From: Rosa chinensis
Taxonomy: Eukaryota; Streptophyta; Magnoliopsida; Rosales; Rosaceae
Assembly (NCBI RefSeq): GCF_002994745.2
Contig: NC_037093.1
Location: 14,395,555-14,459,554, forward strand
Length of the DNA stretch: 64,000 nt
Direction: 5' to 3'
Shown here piece by piece: positions 46,191 through 57,821 of this stretch (its first letter is position 1; the number at the start of each line of letters is the position of its first letter). The translations under genes and the position numbers were made by a program. A model generated the notes under the pieces. It did not search any database. It was not told the DNA's origin and saw only the letters and a list, made by a program, of their open reading frames with translations.

Positions 46191-48396
46191 GGGGGTGTAT
46201 TCAATTCAGATTTTAAAAGATTTTGTTTGAGTTTTTATAATCCATGGATTGTTCTGATTGATTATAATGGATTGATTTACTAGTATTTGTTTAGATTTTA
46301 CAAGTCCTTATGATGTTTTTGGTAGGTTACTTTTTTTTTTCCCGTTCTTCTTCTTTAAAAGCAATGGATGTAGCTGCGAACGAAAAAAAACCTTTTCGCT
46401 CTTCTCGTTCGGCTGCTCGCCCTTACGGCTCCGTCGTCGGATGGGCCATATTGACACAAATTGGGTCTTCTGTGAGGCTTAGAATCCTTGATCGTTGCCA
46501 TCTCGGTCTATTTGGGGAGATTATGGTGGCTGGTACTGTGTTGAGGAAACGGAAGGTTGCGGTGGCTGGCGTGTCTTAGATGGTTCCTCGCTGGTCTAGT
46601 TGGAGGATTGGGTTGGTGTTGCAAGGTCTGAGGCTGGCCGGTGGCGACGAGCTTCTGTCGACAGGGCTAGAATCGTTTGGAATCCAATCGGATCAGAATT
46701 GTCCGATCTGGTTTGGGTCTCAGAGATCCGAGATGGGGAGGGGATGGACCGGGAGGCATCAGTGGCATGACAGGGATGGTGGTGTGATGGTCCGGCGGAG
46801 TAGGCTTTTGTCAGGGGGGGGGGCTGGGATCCTGTGGAGTCCGATCGGATCGAAATGATCTGATCCGGTTTGAGTCTATGGGATCTGAGATGGGGAGGGG
46901 ATGGATGTGGATTGGTGGCGCTCTTCGAAGGCGTGACAGGGATGGTGGTACGATGGTGGCGGCAGTCAGATGGCAGTGGTCGTGTGACACAGTGGGCAGT
47001 TGCGCGGAGGTGGCCATGCTGGGCTTGGGCCATGATTGGCTGGTGGTCGCTGCACTTCCTGTTTCTTTGGTAGAGGCTTGGGTTTGGGCCCTCGTATTGG
47101 GCCCTGCCTGGGCTGGTTTATTTTATTTCTATTTCAGTTTTATTTGTTTTAGTTGGCTAGTGTTGTCGCGCCTTTGGCGTGTAATAAGTCCCTACATGTA
47201 TTTTGTAGGGTTAGTCGGGCTAACTGCCTGTGTATGCACTTAGAGTACCTTGTCTGCTCTAGGTTGGCGGCAAGCTCCTTGCTTTGTCAAATGGTCGCTA
47301 CCTCCTAGTGGCAGGGTAAGGTGAAGTGTCGTCAGGGTTGTCCTCTGGCGGCAACATAGTTGGAAAGCTGTGCGTATGGTATTTATGCTACGTTGTAATC
47401 GAGTTATCTTTCCGTTATGTCACCACTATGCCAAAGCAAATAGAGTCGCCAGTAGAGCGCTCTTTGCTAGTTGGTGCCTTGTTGAATATAGTTTTTTGGT
47501 AGAGACTCAAGGTAGTATTTCAAGATGTTCTCTAGATGCTTATTGTCATCAGGGGTTTAGGCTCAATGTCCCCTCCCTTGTATTCGACAGTTTCATTAAT
47601 CAAGGCTTGAGGGCAGCTGCACCAGCCCTTTATTCAAAAAAAAAAAAAAAAAAACAATGGATGTATGGAACCAACTATAATGCAATATACAATTCTTTAT
47701 GTTGTGTATTATATGAATAATAAGAGAAAACTAATCAACCAAAATGTTACACAAAAAATAAAGTAGTAAACTAATGACACAATTTATTTCACATATAATC
47801 TACAAAAGAAACATGTGTGTATGTAACGGCCTATTCTGGCTTTAGATGAATATATGTATATATATCGGCACTTGGCTTCGGGTTTGATTAAAAAAAAAAA
47901 GAAACATGTGTGTATATATCATCTTAATAATACCATTGAAAGTGAGCTTAATTAGCTAGAAGGATTAAGGCTTCTAGAGCTATAGTAATAAAAAATAATA
48001 ATATTAGATGAGAGCAGAGGCAGAGGAGTATAGTGGGAAGATAGGTCTAAGACAAAATGGATGAATGTCACCTATTGAGAACTGTTTTTTTTTTTTTGGT
48101 GAAGAGCTTCTTCATTTTTTGAGTGAGAAAGAATCCATCAAAATCTTTTGGGAAGTGGTTGGATTGTTTTTGAGTTTTGATATGTATAAAAAGCATTATA
48201 AAATCCTCCAAAATCCAGCATTTAATGAAATACTTAAAAATCTGTATACTTTTGAATATCTGTAGATTTAAATGCATAATTTTAAATCTTAATTGAATAT
48301 ATCAAGATTTTAAAGGATTGTTTAAAATCTCAATTGAATACCCATAGACTTTCAAAATACAAAAAATCTTGTAGACTCTTAAATGAATACACCCCC
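46191..48396. mobile_element. TIR element of about 0.9 kb, split by a retroposon
   Basis: The ends GGGGGTGTATTCAATT and the reverse complement of AAATGAATACACCCCC form a short TIR. Flanking dinucleotides are TA on each side. A 1.28-kb retroposon sits inside. Subterminal sequences are rich in GATTTTAAA-type motifs in opposite orientation on the two sides. No transposase. The superfamily is uncertain. Almost identical 100-bp sequences flank the element (46088-46189 and 48408-48509). Confidence 0.55.
46373..47654 (+). mobile_element. poly(A) retroposon, about 1.28 kb, 11-bp target duplication
   Basis: CAATGGATGTA occurs at 46362-46372 and 47655-47665, flanking a segment that ends in about 18 A. 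The interior is GC-rich with many GATCCGATC-like words and a G run at 46815-46823. Open frames (46580-46858, 46878-47243 and minus 46596-47033) have no recognisable domain. Size and layout resemble the retroposon at 28352-29636; I take both as non-autonomous LINE derivatives. Confidence 0.8.
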
Positions 48397-48509
48397 TAAT
48401 CTTTTTAAAGGGAATAGAAGTCAAAAGAAGTAATTAAGGGTAAAAAAGTAAATTAACTCATGACATGTGGCAAGTGGAGAGCATATTGTCATTATTTGTA
48501 AGATTTAGT

Positions 48510-49958
48510 CATTGTATGTTTAATTCAATCTTTAAAGGAAGTATTTGTTAAGTCATATTTTGTCAGTAATTTATATGTAATTTGTTATGGGTCCTTGACC
48601 AAAAGCACCAAAATTGGCCAGAATTATCTCACTTATCCAGCAACAAATTTTTATTCCCACTTACCCTGTTTAAAGCAAAATGACAGTTATGCCCTTCACT
48701 TAATAAATTAATTACATCTGTCTCTATGTCTCTCTCCTCTCTCCACGATCTGAACTCTCTTTAAGCTCCAGCGAGTCCGGTAACAATGACATTGATGCGT
48801 CGGTAGGTTCCTTGGTTTGGGTCCGCCACCGAAACAGGTAGCCTGATCTAGTTTGCTACTTTTCTTAGGTGAAATCCACTTTATGATTGTATTTTCTGGT
48901 GATATGTTATTGTTAATTGTTCCTTGCTTGTTAGATTTGAGCAATTTGAGTCGAATTGCATGCAGCGATGCTCTGTTATAAGGGTTAATGTGAATCATAT
49001 TTCTGTGTATTAAAGTTTGGTTTTGCTTAGTTGTTATGATGCAGACAAATTCATATGGGTGTCCAGATGCAAGCAATTCTGGCAGCTTTAGGTGGCAATT
49101 CCATTAATGCGTAGGTCCACCAGATAGATGGGGCATCTAAATTGGGAGAGGAGGTTAATTGTGTTCGTATGTCAGGAGAATAAGAACTTGTTTCCAAAGT
49201 TGGTTGAAATTTTAATATTTTCTGGTGCAGCTATACCTAGGTAGCTTGTTAGATCATGGTATACAACATGCCCATACTCCATTGGCCGATGCAAGAAGAA
49301 AAGAAAGCATGATTGAAATGAGTAGTGAACTAAAGATTTGTTATGTAGCTCAATGTTTATGCTTTAGTCTCTTTACATATATTTTTCTCATATTTTTCTC
49401 TTCCATCGGTGCCTAGAGGTTTATTGCCTCTCTATTGGGGCAATAGATGTCTATTGGAGGAAAATAGACCTTTTTAATTGATGTAATCTCCTCTTCTTCT
49501 TTTTTAATCAAAGATTTATATTTCTAAATTTAGAAAAATTAGTTCCCATTCCAGCAACTGAAAGTTCTATTGGGGGGGGGGGGGGGGGGGGGCAATAGAC
49601 ATCTATTGGGAGGCAATAGAGGTTTTGAATTGATGTAATATTCTCATTTTTTCTTTAATCAAAGTTTTATTTGTCTAAATTTAGAAAGATTAGTTCATAT
49701 TCTGGCGACTGAAAGTCCTATTGGGAGGCAATAGACCAAAAGTTCTATTGGGGGGCAACAGACGTCTATTGGGAGGCAATACATGGCTGATAGACGTTTA
49801 TTGGACCTTTATTGATGGGCAATAGATGTCTATTGGGGTAATAAATATTTCAGGCGAGGTTTTTTGAAAGATCTGATGGGCGGCCGCCGGTGACCAGAAT
49901 CCGGAGAAAGTTGGCCGGAATCCGGCGATAGGTGACCGGAATCCGGCGAAGTCTCATA

Positions 49959-49963
<5 letters not shown>
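48510..49963. other. non-coding sequence with an inverted-repeat array
   Basis: 48560-49420 has gene-like composition (CT-rich leader near 48710, several GT-AG-like boundaries) but no identifiable product. 49420-49860 is the palindromic CAATAGACGTCTATTG array described separately. It contains a G21 run at 49572-49592. Confidence 0.4.
49418..49855. repeat. array of palindromic CAATAGACGTCTATTG-type units
   Basis: Repeated CTATTGGGNGGCAATAG and GCAATAGACGTCTATTGG words, each close to a perfect palindrome, occur about ten times. They are embedded in two copies of a larger unit of about 165 bp (shared TTGATGTAAT, TTTAATCAAAG, TCTAAATTTAGAAA and ACTGAAAGT). Confidence 0.85.

Positions 49964-50003
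<40 letters not shown>
49964..50003. repeat. (CT)n microsatellite
   Basis: CT tract of about 40 bp. Confidence 0.95.
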
Positions 50004-50006
<3 letters not shown>

Positions 50007-50098
50007 AAATAAGGGGTGAGGGGTAAAATGGTATTAAAAAAATTAAAAATAAAAAAAAATCTTAATGGGGTATTAGGGAAGACTCTGTTAGAGTGTAT

Positions 50099-50400
50099 TA
50101 GGGGTGCGCAGAAACCGAACCGGGAGCAGAAAACCGGCCGAACCGGCCCTGAAAATGGGTTCCGGTTACCGAACCGGAAGAAACAGTTAAGGAAAATGCA
50201 TCAAACCGGACCGGACCGGATAGAATCGGGCCTGAACCGGGTTCTTACTCTGAACCGACCGAAATAAACTGAACCGGCCGAATTTATATAAAATATTAAT
50301 TTTTATTATTTTTAATACGTGTCAACTTCTGATTGGCTTCTGATTGGGTTTCATGTGAACTCGACCTTACCTGATCATAAAGAAAACCCTAACCTATTCC

Positions 50401-50486
<86 letters not shown>

Positions 50487-50926
50487 GCCTCTCATCTCTC
50501 TCTCGACTCTCTCTCATCTCTCTCGGCCTCTCATTAGTCATCTCTCTCGACCAACACTCTCTGTCTCTCACAGCCACCGACCAACAACCACCACGCCGCG
50601 CCGCCGACCAACGCCTACCAACGCCTTTGATCTGCACAACGCCGAGCTCGATCCTCAGCCTGCCGACGCCTTCGATCTGCACAACGCCAAGCCCGACTCT
50701 TCAACCTTCGATCTGCAACGACGATCCCAACTCTCCAACGACGATGAGCGACGACGCCGACGGCCCGAAACTGAACCGGGCCGACTTGAAAGTTCGGGTC
50801 ACCTGAATTTTTCGGCCCACTCCATTAACATTCAGTTTCCGGTCCTAATATTTAGCCCACCGAAGAATACGGGTCGGATGCGGTTTTGGCCCAAAACCGG
50901 TCCGACCCGACCCGCGCCCACCCCTA
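50099..50926. mobile_element. non-autonomous hAT element, 828 bp
   Basis: The ends TAGGGGTGCGCA and CGCGCCCACCCCTA form a hAT-type TIR, flanked by a perfect 8-bp duplication GAGTGTAT (50091-50098 and 50927-50934), as expected for hAT. Subterminal regions are full of AACCGG/CCGGTT motifs. The interior holds a CT tract of about 80 bp and GC-rich sequence. No hAT transposase, so non-autonomous. Confidence 0.93.
50404..50484. repeat. (CT)n microsatellite in hAT element
   Basis: CT tract of about 80 bp, giving spurious serine-leucine and arginine-glutamate open frames. Confidence 0.95.
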
Positions 50927-51198
50927 GAGTGTATTGGATAAGAAGGAATTAAAAAAACACAATAGGGTGGGAAAAAAATCTCTAGAAATGGGGTAAATAG
51001 ACAAAAACTCTTGTTATAAAAATAAACCCTCCAAAGGGCTCCTAGAAAGGTATGCAAAGCCTAATTTTTCTCGTTAATGAAAAGGCATGATGGTAACTTG
51101 CTCAATAGGGAAAAGCCTGCACTTAAATTAGAAAGAAAAACTCTCATTCGCTCTGGCAAACGAGAAATGACAGAAGCACATACGTAAGTACGCAACAC

Positions 51199-51206
51199 TA
51201 TATATA
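51199..51206 (+). promoter_or_regulatory. candidate TATA box of the dioxygenase gene
   Basis: TATATATA (in CACTATATATACG) lies about 155 bp upstream of the start codon. Position and sequence are plausible for a plant TATA box; the transcription start is unknown. Confidence 0.4.
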
Positions 51207-51359
51207 CGTAACAATGTAACATTGGCGTTTCAGCTACCTCAATGGTTGGCGTTTCAGCTACCTCATATGGTTGACCCTTTCACCATACATACCAAAACAT
51301 AAAAAAAACCCAAACCAAATTTCCCCAAATTCCCAATTCCTCCAAGAACCAATCCCTCA

Positions 51360-52154
51360 ATGGCAGTAATGGACACGTTCTACATCTCCCATGGATCCCC
51401 AACCCTAAGTATTGACGAGACCATTCCCGCCGGACAGTTCCTCCGATCCTGGAAACAAAACGGGTTCCCCCAGAAACCCAACTCCATCCTCGTCATCTCC
51501 GGCCACTGGGAAACCTCCGTCCCCACCGTCAACTCCATCGCCGGCCCACACGACACCATCTACGACTTCTACGGCTTCCCCAAACCCATGTACAAGCTCA
51601 AGTACCCCGCCCCCGGGTCCCCCCAGCTCGCCTCCCGCGTCAAGGACCTCCTCACCGCCGCCGGGTTCCCCCGCGTCGACGTGGACACCAAGCGCGGCCT
51701 CGACCACGGCGCGTGGGTCCCGCTCATGTTCATGTACCCGGAGGCGGATGTTCCGGTGTGCCAGCTGTCCGTCCAGACTAACAGAGACGGGAGCTATCAC
51801 TTCGATATGGGGAAGGCGCTGGCGCCGTTGAGGGAGGAGGGTGTTCTTATTGTGGGGTCGGGGAGCGCGACGCATAATCTAAGGGCGCTAAGGAACACGG
51901 ACGAGGCGGTGGCGCCGTGGGCGTTGGAGTTTGATACTTGGCTTAAGGAGGCGTTGACTCAAGGAAGATATGAAGACGTGAACCATTATGAGGAGAAAGC
52001 TCCGCATGCGAAAACGGCTCATCCCTGGCCTGACCATTTCTACCCTCTTCATGTGGCAATGGGGGCTGCCGGTGCGAATTCGAAGGCCAAGCTCATCCAT
52101 GAAAGCTGGCAGCTTGGTACTCTTTCTTATGCTTCATACCAGTTTACTAGTTGA
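51360..52154 (+). CDS. LigB/DODA-like extradiol ring-cleavage dioxygenase
   Basis: An intact, intronless 264-codon frame. The product belongs to the class III (LigB-type) extradiol dioxygenase family, which includes plant DOPA 4,5-dioxygenase-like proteins and bacterial YgiD. These are single-domain, non-haem metal enzymes that open catecholic rings. Candidate metal and catalytic residues are His11 (SHGSP), His49 (GHWE), His116 (LDHGAW), His172 (SATHNL) and His226 (PDHFYP). Length fits the family (260-275 residues). No signal peptide is evident, so it is probably cytosolic. In betalain plants a relative makes betalamic acid; in other plants the natural substrate is unclear, so I do not assign a pathway. 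The start is the first ATG after a stop-containing leader. GC content is higher than the surroundings. A decayed same-strand duplicate lies at 27123-27880. Confidence 0.93.
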   Translation: MAVMDTFYISHGSPTLSIDETIPAGQFLRSWKQNGFPQKPNSILVISGHWETSVPTVNSIAGPHDTIYDFYGFPKPMYKLKYPAPGSPQLASRVKDLLTAAGFPRVDVDTKRGLDHGAWVPLMFMYPEADVPVCQLSVQTNRDGSYHFDMGKALAPLREEGVLIVGSGSATHNLRALRNTDEAVAPWALEFDTWLKEALTQGRYEDVNHYEEKAPHAKTAHPWPDHFYPLHVAMGAAGANSKAKLIHESWQLGTLSYASYQFTS

Positions 52155-52749
52155 TCCATATGTGTCGCTGTAAGACGTTGCATTTTTGATTTTGTGTGTT
52201 GTTAGAATAAGGTCTTGGGAATGGCATTGTCGTTGACATTCTCATAAAGTCATTCTCGATTCCCGCTTGGGTGTTTGAAAGTCATTCTCATTGATGTATT
52301 TGTAAATTGTAATGGACCGAGTATATGTGATGAACACAAAGGGATCAAAGTCCCTTGCAAATTATGGACAGCTCAAGAATCTTGTTATTATGCCTGACAC
52401 TTGTTTTTAACTGTATTTGTAAATCTATATAGAAGCCATTATGAAGTTCTTATAGCTCAGGCAGCAGCATTTCCCAAGGGTAATTCCAATAGAAACATGA
52501 AGTACATATTATCCCAATAAGCTCGAACTTTATGATAACTAACATACACTAATTAGAGTACTCTAGTTCCTTCAAAGATACCATGCAAAAACATGCTACA
52601 GGTACCACCAAACTAATTCACTATAATCTGAAAGTTTCCGCTTCAGCACAAGGTCCTTGGTATGTGCAGTTCTCCTTTGAATCGTACAAGAATCAGTCTG
52701 GCATGGTTAATCCACATTGCAGCACACGTTAAGCTGCATCGTTGCTTTC
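52155..52749. other. 3' intergenic space between convergent genes
   Basis: The dioxygenase and WD40 genes face each other across about 600 bp, which must hold both 3' UTRs. No other gene was seen. Confidence 0.6.
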
Positions 52750-54883
52750 TCAAGTCTTCCACACCTTAATAGTGCCATCTACAGAAGAACTAACCATGCA
52801 GTTGTCTTTTGGGTGATAACCGACACTTGTAACCTGTCAAAGAAAAACCAGAAGCCTTTAGGATTTACAAAGAACTCTGCTCATATATGACTAACAAACC
52901 AATTCCTTAATGGAAAATGATACCTGAACATCTCTACAACTAAATGTATGCGAATGAATAAAAAAAATTTGAAAAAGGAAAGGAATCTCAGTGCAAAAGC
53001 ATTTTATGTGGCAATGGAAACTACCTAGTACCTACTGTGATGATAAACAGAGAAACCCTTGTACCAGAAGTGCAGAAATGACATAAGGAGAAGCAACCAT
53101 AATACTTTTAACACCTAATAATGATAACAGATATTGTAACATAATTCCTTGAGGAAAATGGCCAACTACCGAATTCACATCCAGGATGCACCAAGAGATC
53201 AAACCATATAATCATTTTACACAAGTAAACAACTATATTTCACAATGTATTCATTAACAAAGCTTAACTGCCTGTCCAACTATTTACCTAGACATAGATA
53301 CATCAGGACTAAGATCATACTATTGCTACCGACAGTCCCAATTAACTGATTAAGATTGCAGTCATGTGGAACTTCTCTAGAAAGCCATAAAATAGATAAA
53401 CGCAGGAGCAGAATCTTTTATTTCAGTGGCATGTTAGAAGCCTGTGACAACCTAATAATTTAACATATACAATGACATGTGGTAATAGAGACTGAGTGTT
53501 TTGTATAATGTAGAACCTTGTACAGCCATTTGAAGTCAAGTGGCATCTCTCCAAGTTCTAAAATGGTTTGTCCTGTTAATTTTCATGGGATGGAAGGATT
53601 TTGATAGAGGGAGGACTAACCAACATTATGTAGTCTATCATGACAGTGCATCAAAATAAAAACATGTAAATATACAGATTCATAAGCTGGCAATGTAAGT
53701 AAAAAAAAAAAAAAAAACTAACACAAATGGAGAGCAAAACAACAGTGGGAACAAAGAAGAGAGGCTAAAAATAAGTGAAAAAACCATCAGCATTTATAGA
53801 AAACAAAAAATTACACATTATTCCTGTATTTTATTTGGGGATACTTAGGAACACAAAGTAGCAGGGATATCACGAGCAGTCAGAACTATTCGAAAGGAAA
53901 ACCACAATTCATGTAAATGAAAAATAGGCTTTACCACTGACGAATGTGCTCGGATACTTGACACAACAGATGCATCTACTAGATCCCAGAAGAAAATTGA
54001 ACCATCCTCAGATCCTCCGATTACATGGGCATCAGTGTTGGTAAGGCAGCAGTCCAATTTGTAAGACTGATAAAGAAAAACCGATAGGTATGATGAGACT
54101 GCCGGAACAGTAAGTGTCAATTATAGCAAGGTGTATACAGGTCATGAAAAGAACGATGAACTGACAACATATGGGATGGGAATGCTCTAATAAGAACCAT
54201 GAGAACTACAAAAATGCACATGAAGTCATATCAACATATCAAAAGAAACAAAAGAGGAATGAGCATCCGAGTTAGATAATGGCAAAGAAACCATGAGAGA
54301 GTGGCAGAAGCCAGATAAGATACTAACCTTACAAGTATGGCCTTTATATTCTTGAAGTAATTCAGCGGAAGACCTACCATAAGAAAGAGTTAGTGAAAGG
54401 GCTGTGAAATCTAAGCAATTTCTGTCTCCTATAAGTGATATCAGACATAATTACCTGTCGAGGAGTCGTATAGTCGAATCTAAGCAGCTTGCTAATATGC
54501 AGTTACCATCATTTGACATTGAGATACAGTTCACAGGTTGTCCCAAGTCATCGGATAGCTCTCTATGCAATAAAACATTAGAAAACATCATTAATATCAA
54601 CATTTGACAATAATCAACTCAAAAATTTGAACAGTAAGTTTAGCAAAAAAAGACATTGCCATACATTCTTGTTGATAAAGTAACAAAGTTTAACCATAAA
54701 ATGGGTATCATCAACATACCTTCCCATACGAATGTCAAATGTTCGAACAGTACCATCAACACTTCCACCAATTATCTCAGTCTTTGTTAAACAAACAGAC
54801 ATTACACTATCTGTAAACGAGTCAATTATCTGCAAATTAACCACAAATGAAACACAATCAATTATAAGCATCAATATAAACAA

Positions 54884-54922
<39 letters not shown>

Positions 54923-55474
54923 ACCTGAATAGGCTCAGTACTCTGAGACCTGCAGTCCCAAGCACGCAATGACTGATCATATCCTGCTGAGACTACAACA
55001 GATGCATACTCATTGAACTTCACAGCATTCACCCCTCCATCATGGCCCCGAAATTTTCGAATGACTCGACCAGATGCCACATCCCAATAGAAGATTTGTC
55101 TGTCGCCACCACCTGAACATAATTTGGAGTTGTCCCTACAAATTCAGAAGGTCACATTTTCAGTGGGTCAATTGGGTGGTGAAACTTTGAGACCAGAATG
55201 GAAAAGTATGTACGACTTACAAGGTGACATGGACATCACGGACTTCACGGCCATGGGACTTGTAGGTCTTAATGTGGATGCCACGGTGAGGGTTCCAGAG
55301 TCGTATGGTTCGGTCTTTCCCGCAGCTGAGGCAGTAATTTCCGTCTTTATTGAACCTCGCTGCTAATACTGCTCCCTCATGCCCTTTAAGTACATTTACC
55401 TCCTTCTTTGGCAGATCTGAGACACTCATCTCCTTCCTACTTGCTCTCTGCTCACTCCTTGTTGAGGGGGCCAA
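52750..55474 (-). CDS. WDR83-like: WD40-repeat protein, WDR83/MORG1 homologue (7 exons)
   Basis: Minus strand, CDS exons 55221-55474, 54925-55135, 54720-54829, 54455-54562, 54328-54373, 53935-54066 and 52750-52833. All introns are GT-AG and phases join without a break to 945 nt, 314 residues plus stop, essentially the family length. Seven WD blades are visible: GKDRTIRLWN, GGDRQIFYWD, GYDQSLRAWD, GSVDGTVRTFD, CLDSTIRLLD, GSEDGSIFFWD and SSVDGTIKVWK. Animal WDR83/MORG1 is a scaffold for ERK signalling and is also found in spliceosomal complexes; the plant orthologue is little studied, so role is by homology. Intron 2 holds a (GA)n tract that is also the breakpoint of a nearby inverted duplication. 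The last intron is about 1.1 kb. The start is the ATG of MAPSTRSEQRASRKE. Confidence 0.93.
53109..54887 (-). repeat. left arm of 1.78-kb inverted duplication (within the WD40 gene)
   Basis: This part of the gene, from within intron 6 through exon 3 into intron 2, is matched in reverse complement by 57819-59594. Homology stops at the GA microsatellite on one side and at TTAACACCTAA on the other. Confidence 0.95.
54887..54920. repeat. (GA)n microsatellite in WD40 gene intron 2
   Basis: GA tract of about 34 bp beside the exon 2 donor. The inverted copy has a CT tract at the equivalent position (57736-57819). Confidence 0.95.
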
Positions 55475-57732
55475 CTGGGTATTTTCTGGTGTGATCAGGA
55501 CCAGAAGGGAGAATTTAGCTTGGGGTTACTTGGGATATGAATTAGATTGGGAAAAAATTGGGAAGTTCAAAACTATATATTTTTGCTTAAGTTGGAAATT
55601 CAATATCCTATCTTATAGTTTGCCCTAATTTTGGTCAAAACTTATTTTTAAGTCCAAAGATTATATATTTAGGCTCCAAGACATCAAAGAAAGACCATTC
55701 TAATTAGAGATCGATGTATGAACTACTGTGAATCGGTGCCCAAATTCATCAACGAGGAATAATGATCCTAATAATCTCCTGTTGCTCAGCCAAAAATCCG
55801 GGAACCTGAAGGGACTATTCCTATCACTTTAGATTGGTCCGGCAAAAATTAAAGAGAATTGGACTGTGATGTGAATCCGAATATAAGCAAAACTTCTAAA
55901 TATGCAAAAGAAAAATATGCGACAAGCTGGAATTACAAAACGCTCTATCCAGTTTACACTAGACTAGTAGACTCTGCTTCCTATTTGTTGATTGTTCGAA
56001 CAAGTGAACTCATTACACTCTGCAAGGTGGCTCTTTTCTTCCACTGACAGAAGGAAAATGTCAAAAATTTAACATATAAGAATTGAAGTTCATTGTGCCT
56101 CCTGTTTTTCTCTGGTGAATGCAGGTATAAGTATAAACAACAATAGAAAAAAAAAAAAGAGGCATTATCCAATCTCCTATAAGATATTATAGTATCCCAT
56201 AATTTGTTCTGTAAATCTCTCTGGCCTCTGGGGCAGGCTTATACCCAACAAAGATAAACAGCTCTATTATTCTTACAAGGATACACCAACTTGGTTATTA
56301 CAATTCTATCATGCTCATCATTATCAGAACCCTAATAATTAGAAAATTGCATCTGCTTGTATTGAAATAAATGAAAAAGTAAAAAAGCGGAATGATAGGC
56401 CTAACCTGTAAAGCTCGCTTCTGGGTTGATCAATCAATTGATCAAGTTGGAGATGGGCAAAGACAATTCGTTCTAGTCAGGTTTCAAGAATCAAGTATGA
56501 GCAAATCTGATCGGTAAGGTAATTCTAATCAGACTGAAGAAACTTGGATTCTTTTCCTGGGTAAAATGAAGCTCCGGTTGGAGCTACCGGAGTTGAACTC
56601 CGTACAGAGCCTAGCCTTGCGGTGGAGCTTGCTGGCGGCGCGTCGGAGCTTCTTCAACTCGTCAACGACGTCGTCTGCGCTGGAAAGTTCGTCAGCGGCA
56701 GCGGAGCCTTTAGAATCGCGCTATTGACTCATTTGTTCGGGGGAGATTAGGAAACTTCAAAGGACTCGAATTTCCACCCTTGGATGCTTCCACTTCTTCT
56801 TCATGCTCCAGAGAGAGCAGAGCCGTGGATTTCCGATCTTGGCACCGCTCTTCAGGCCTCGAAGCGACTTGTATTGGTGGCCCGTAGCTTCAATTCCAAT
56901 TGTGACGCTCCTATGCTCGCCGTTATTGCTATTCTAGAACGGGAATTAAGAAAAGTACATAGCTGAATTGTTAGTTTTCGTTTTATGTTAAGTCGATTTT
57001 CGCAGAACAAAGTTAGTTTTAGTTTTAGTTTTCGTTTTATGTTAGTTTTAGTTTTCTTTAAAATCTTAGAGACATCAACTTGAAGAATAACAAAGTTAAG
57101 AAAGTTAAATTATTTAGTTTTCTAGCGATATACCAACCTTATTGATGTGAGAAAGAAGAAAGGTAATCAGTAATTACCTTATTGATATGTGGCCGAATTA
57201 ATTAGCAATTAATTCCACAATAAATTAAAAAATTATAGTAGAACTGTAAGGTTTTAAGCAGAGCGCGGCAACGGATATCCCTTCCATTTTGTTGTTTATC
57301 CTTTTCACTCCGTGAAGCTTTGGTGTGGATTGTGGAGATTGGGCATTGGGGTTTAGCAGTTAGCACAGAGTGGTGGTGTTTGAAGGTCAAAACATTTTCT
57401 CCGGCTTGTCTTGGTGATCGACAATTTTGCAGCGTGGGGAGGTAGATTGATTAAGGTCGGATCTCGAAGGTTAGTTTGAGAGCCAGGCGGGCTCTGGTGG
57501 AGAGAGTTGGAATCGGGCCAAGTCGACCGACCCATGTTGAGGACGAGTTTGGGTTATCTTGGACTGTGGATTCTCGGGAAGAGGCATAAAGCTTAATTTT
57601 GGCCAGTGGTGTAATGGTGATGAGGATGATCAATTAGAGTGGTCGCCAACTGGATTTGGTGTCTCTGAGGCCGGTGACGAGGGCTTTCTAGGCTATTAGG
57701 CTTGGGCCTATGGATATGGGCTTGAGTCCCAT

Positions 57733-57735
<3 letters not shown>
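55475..57735. other. WD40 gene upstream region and spacer of the inverted duplication
   Basis: 55475-56400 is AT-rich and should contain the WD40 promoter; I see no convincing TATA box. 56560-56960 is GC-richer: plus-strand pieces such as ASELLQLVNDVVCAGKF and ISDLGTALQASKRLVLVARS look like a decayed N-terminal helical domain, perhaps of a U-box ARM-repeat protein, but frames are broken and the assignment is weak. 57240-57730 is GT-rich and retroposon-like without a clear end. Confidence 0.35.

Positions 57736-57819
<84 letters not shown>
57736..57819. repeat. (CT)n microsatellite at duplication breakpoint
   Basis: CT tract of about 83 bp abutting the inverted copy of the WD40 gene. Confidence 0.95.

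Positions 57820-57821
<2 letters not shown>

Noticed and set aside
50389..50682. Arg-Glu and Ser-Leu repeat open frames
   Set aside because: Translation of the CT microsatellite inside the hAT element.
51405..51875. Long open frame antisense to the dioxygenase gene and another in the +2 frame (51412-51831)
   Set aside because: Shadows of the GC-rich coding sequence.
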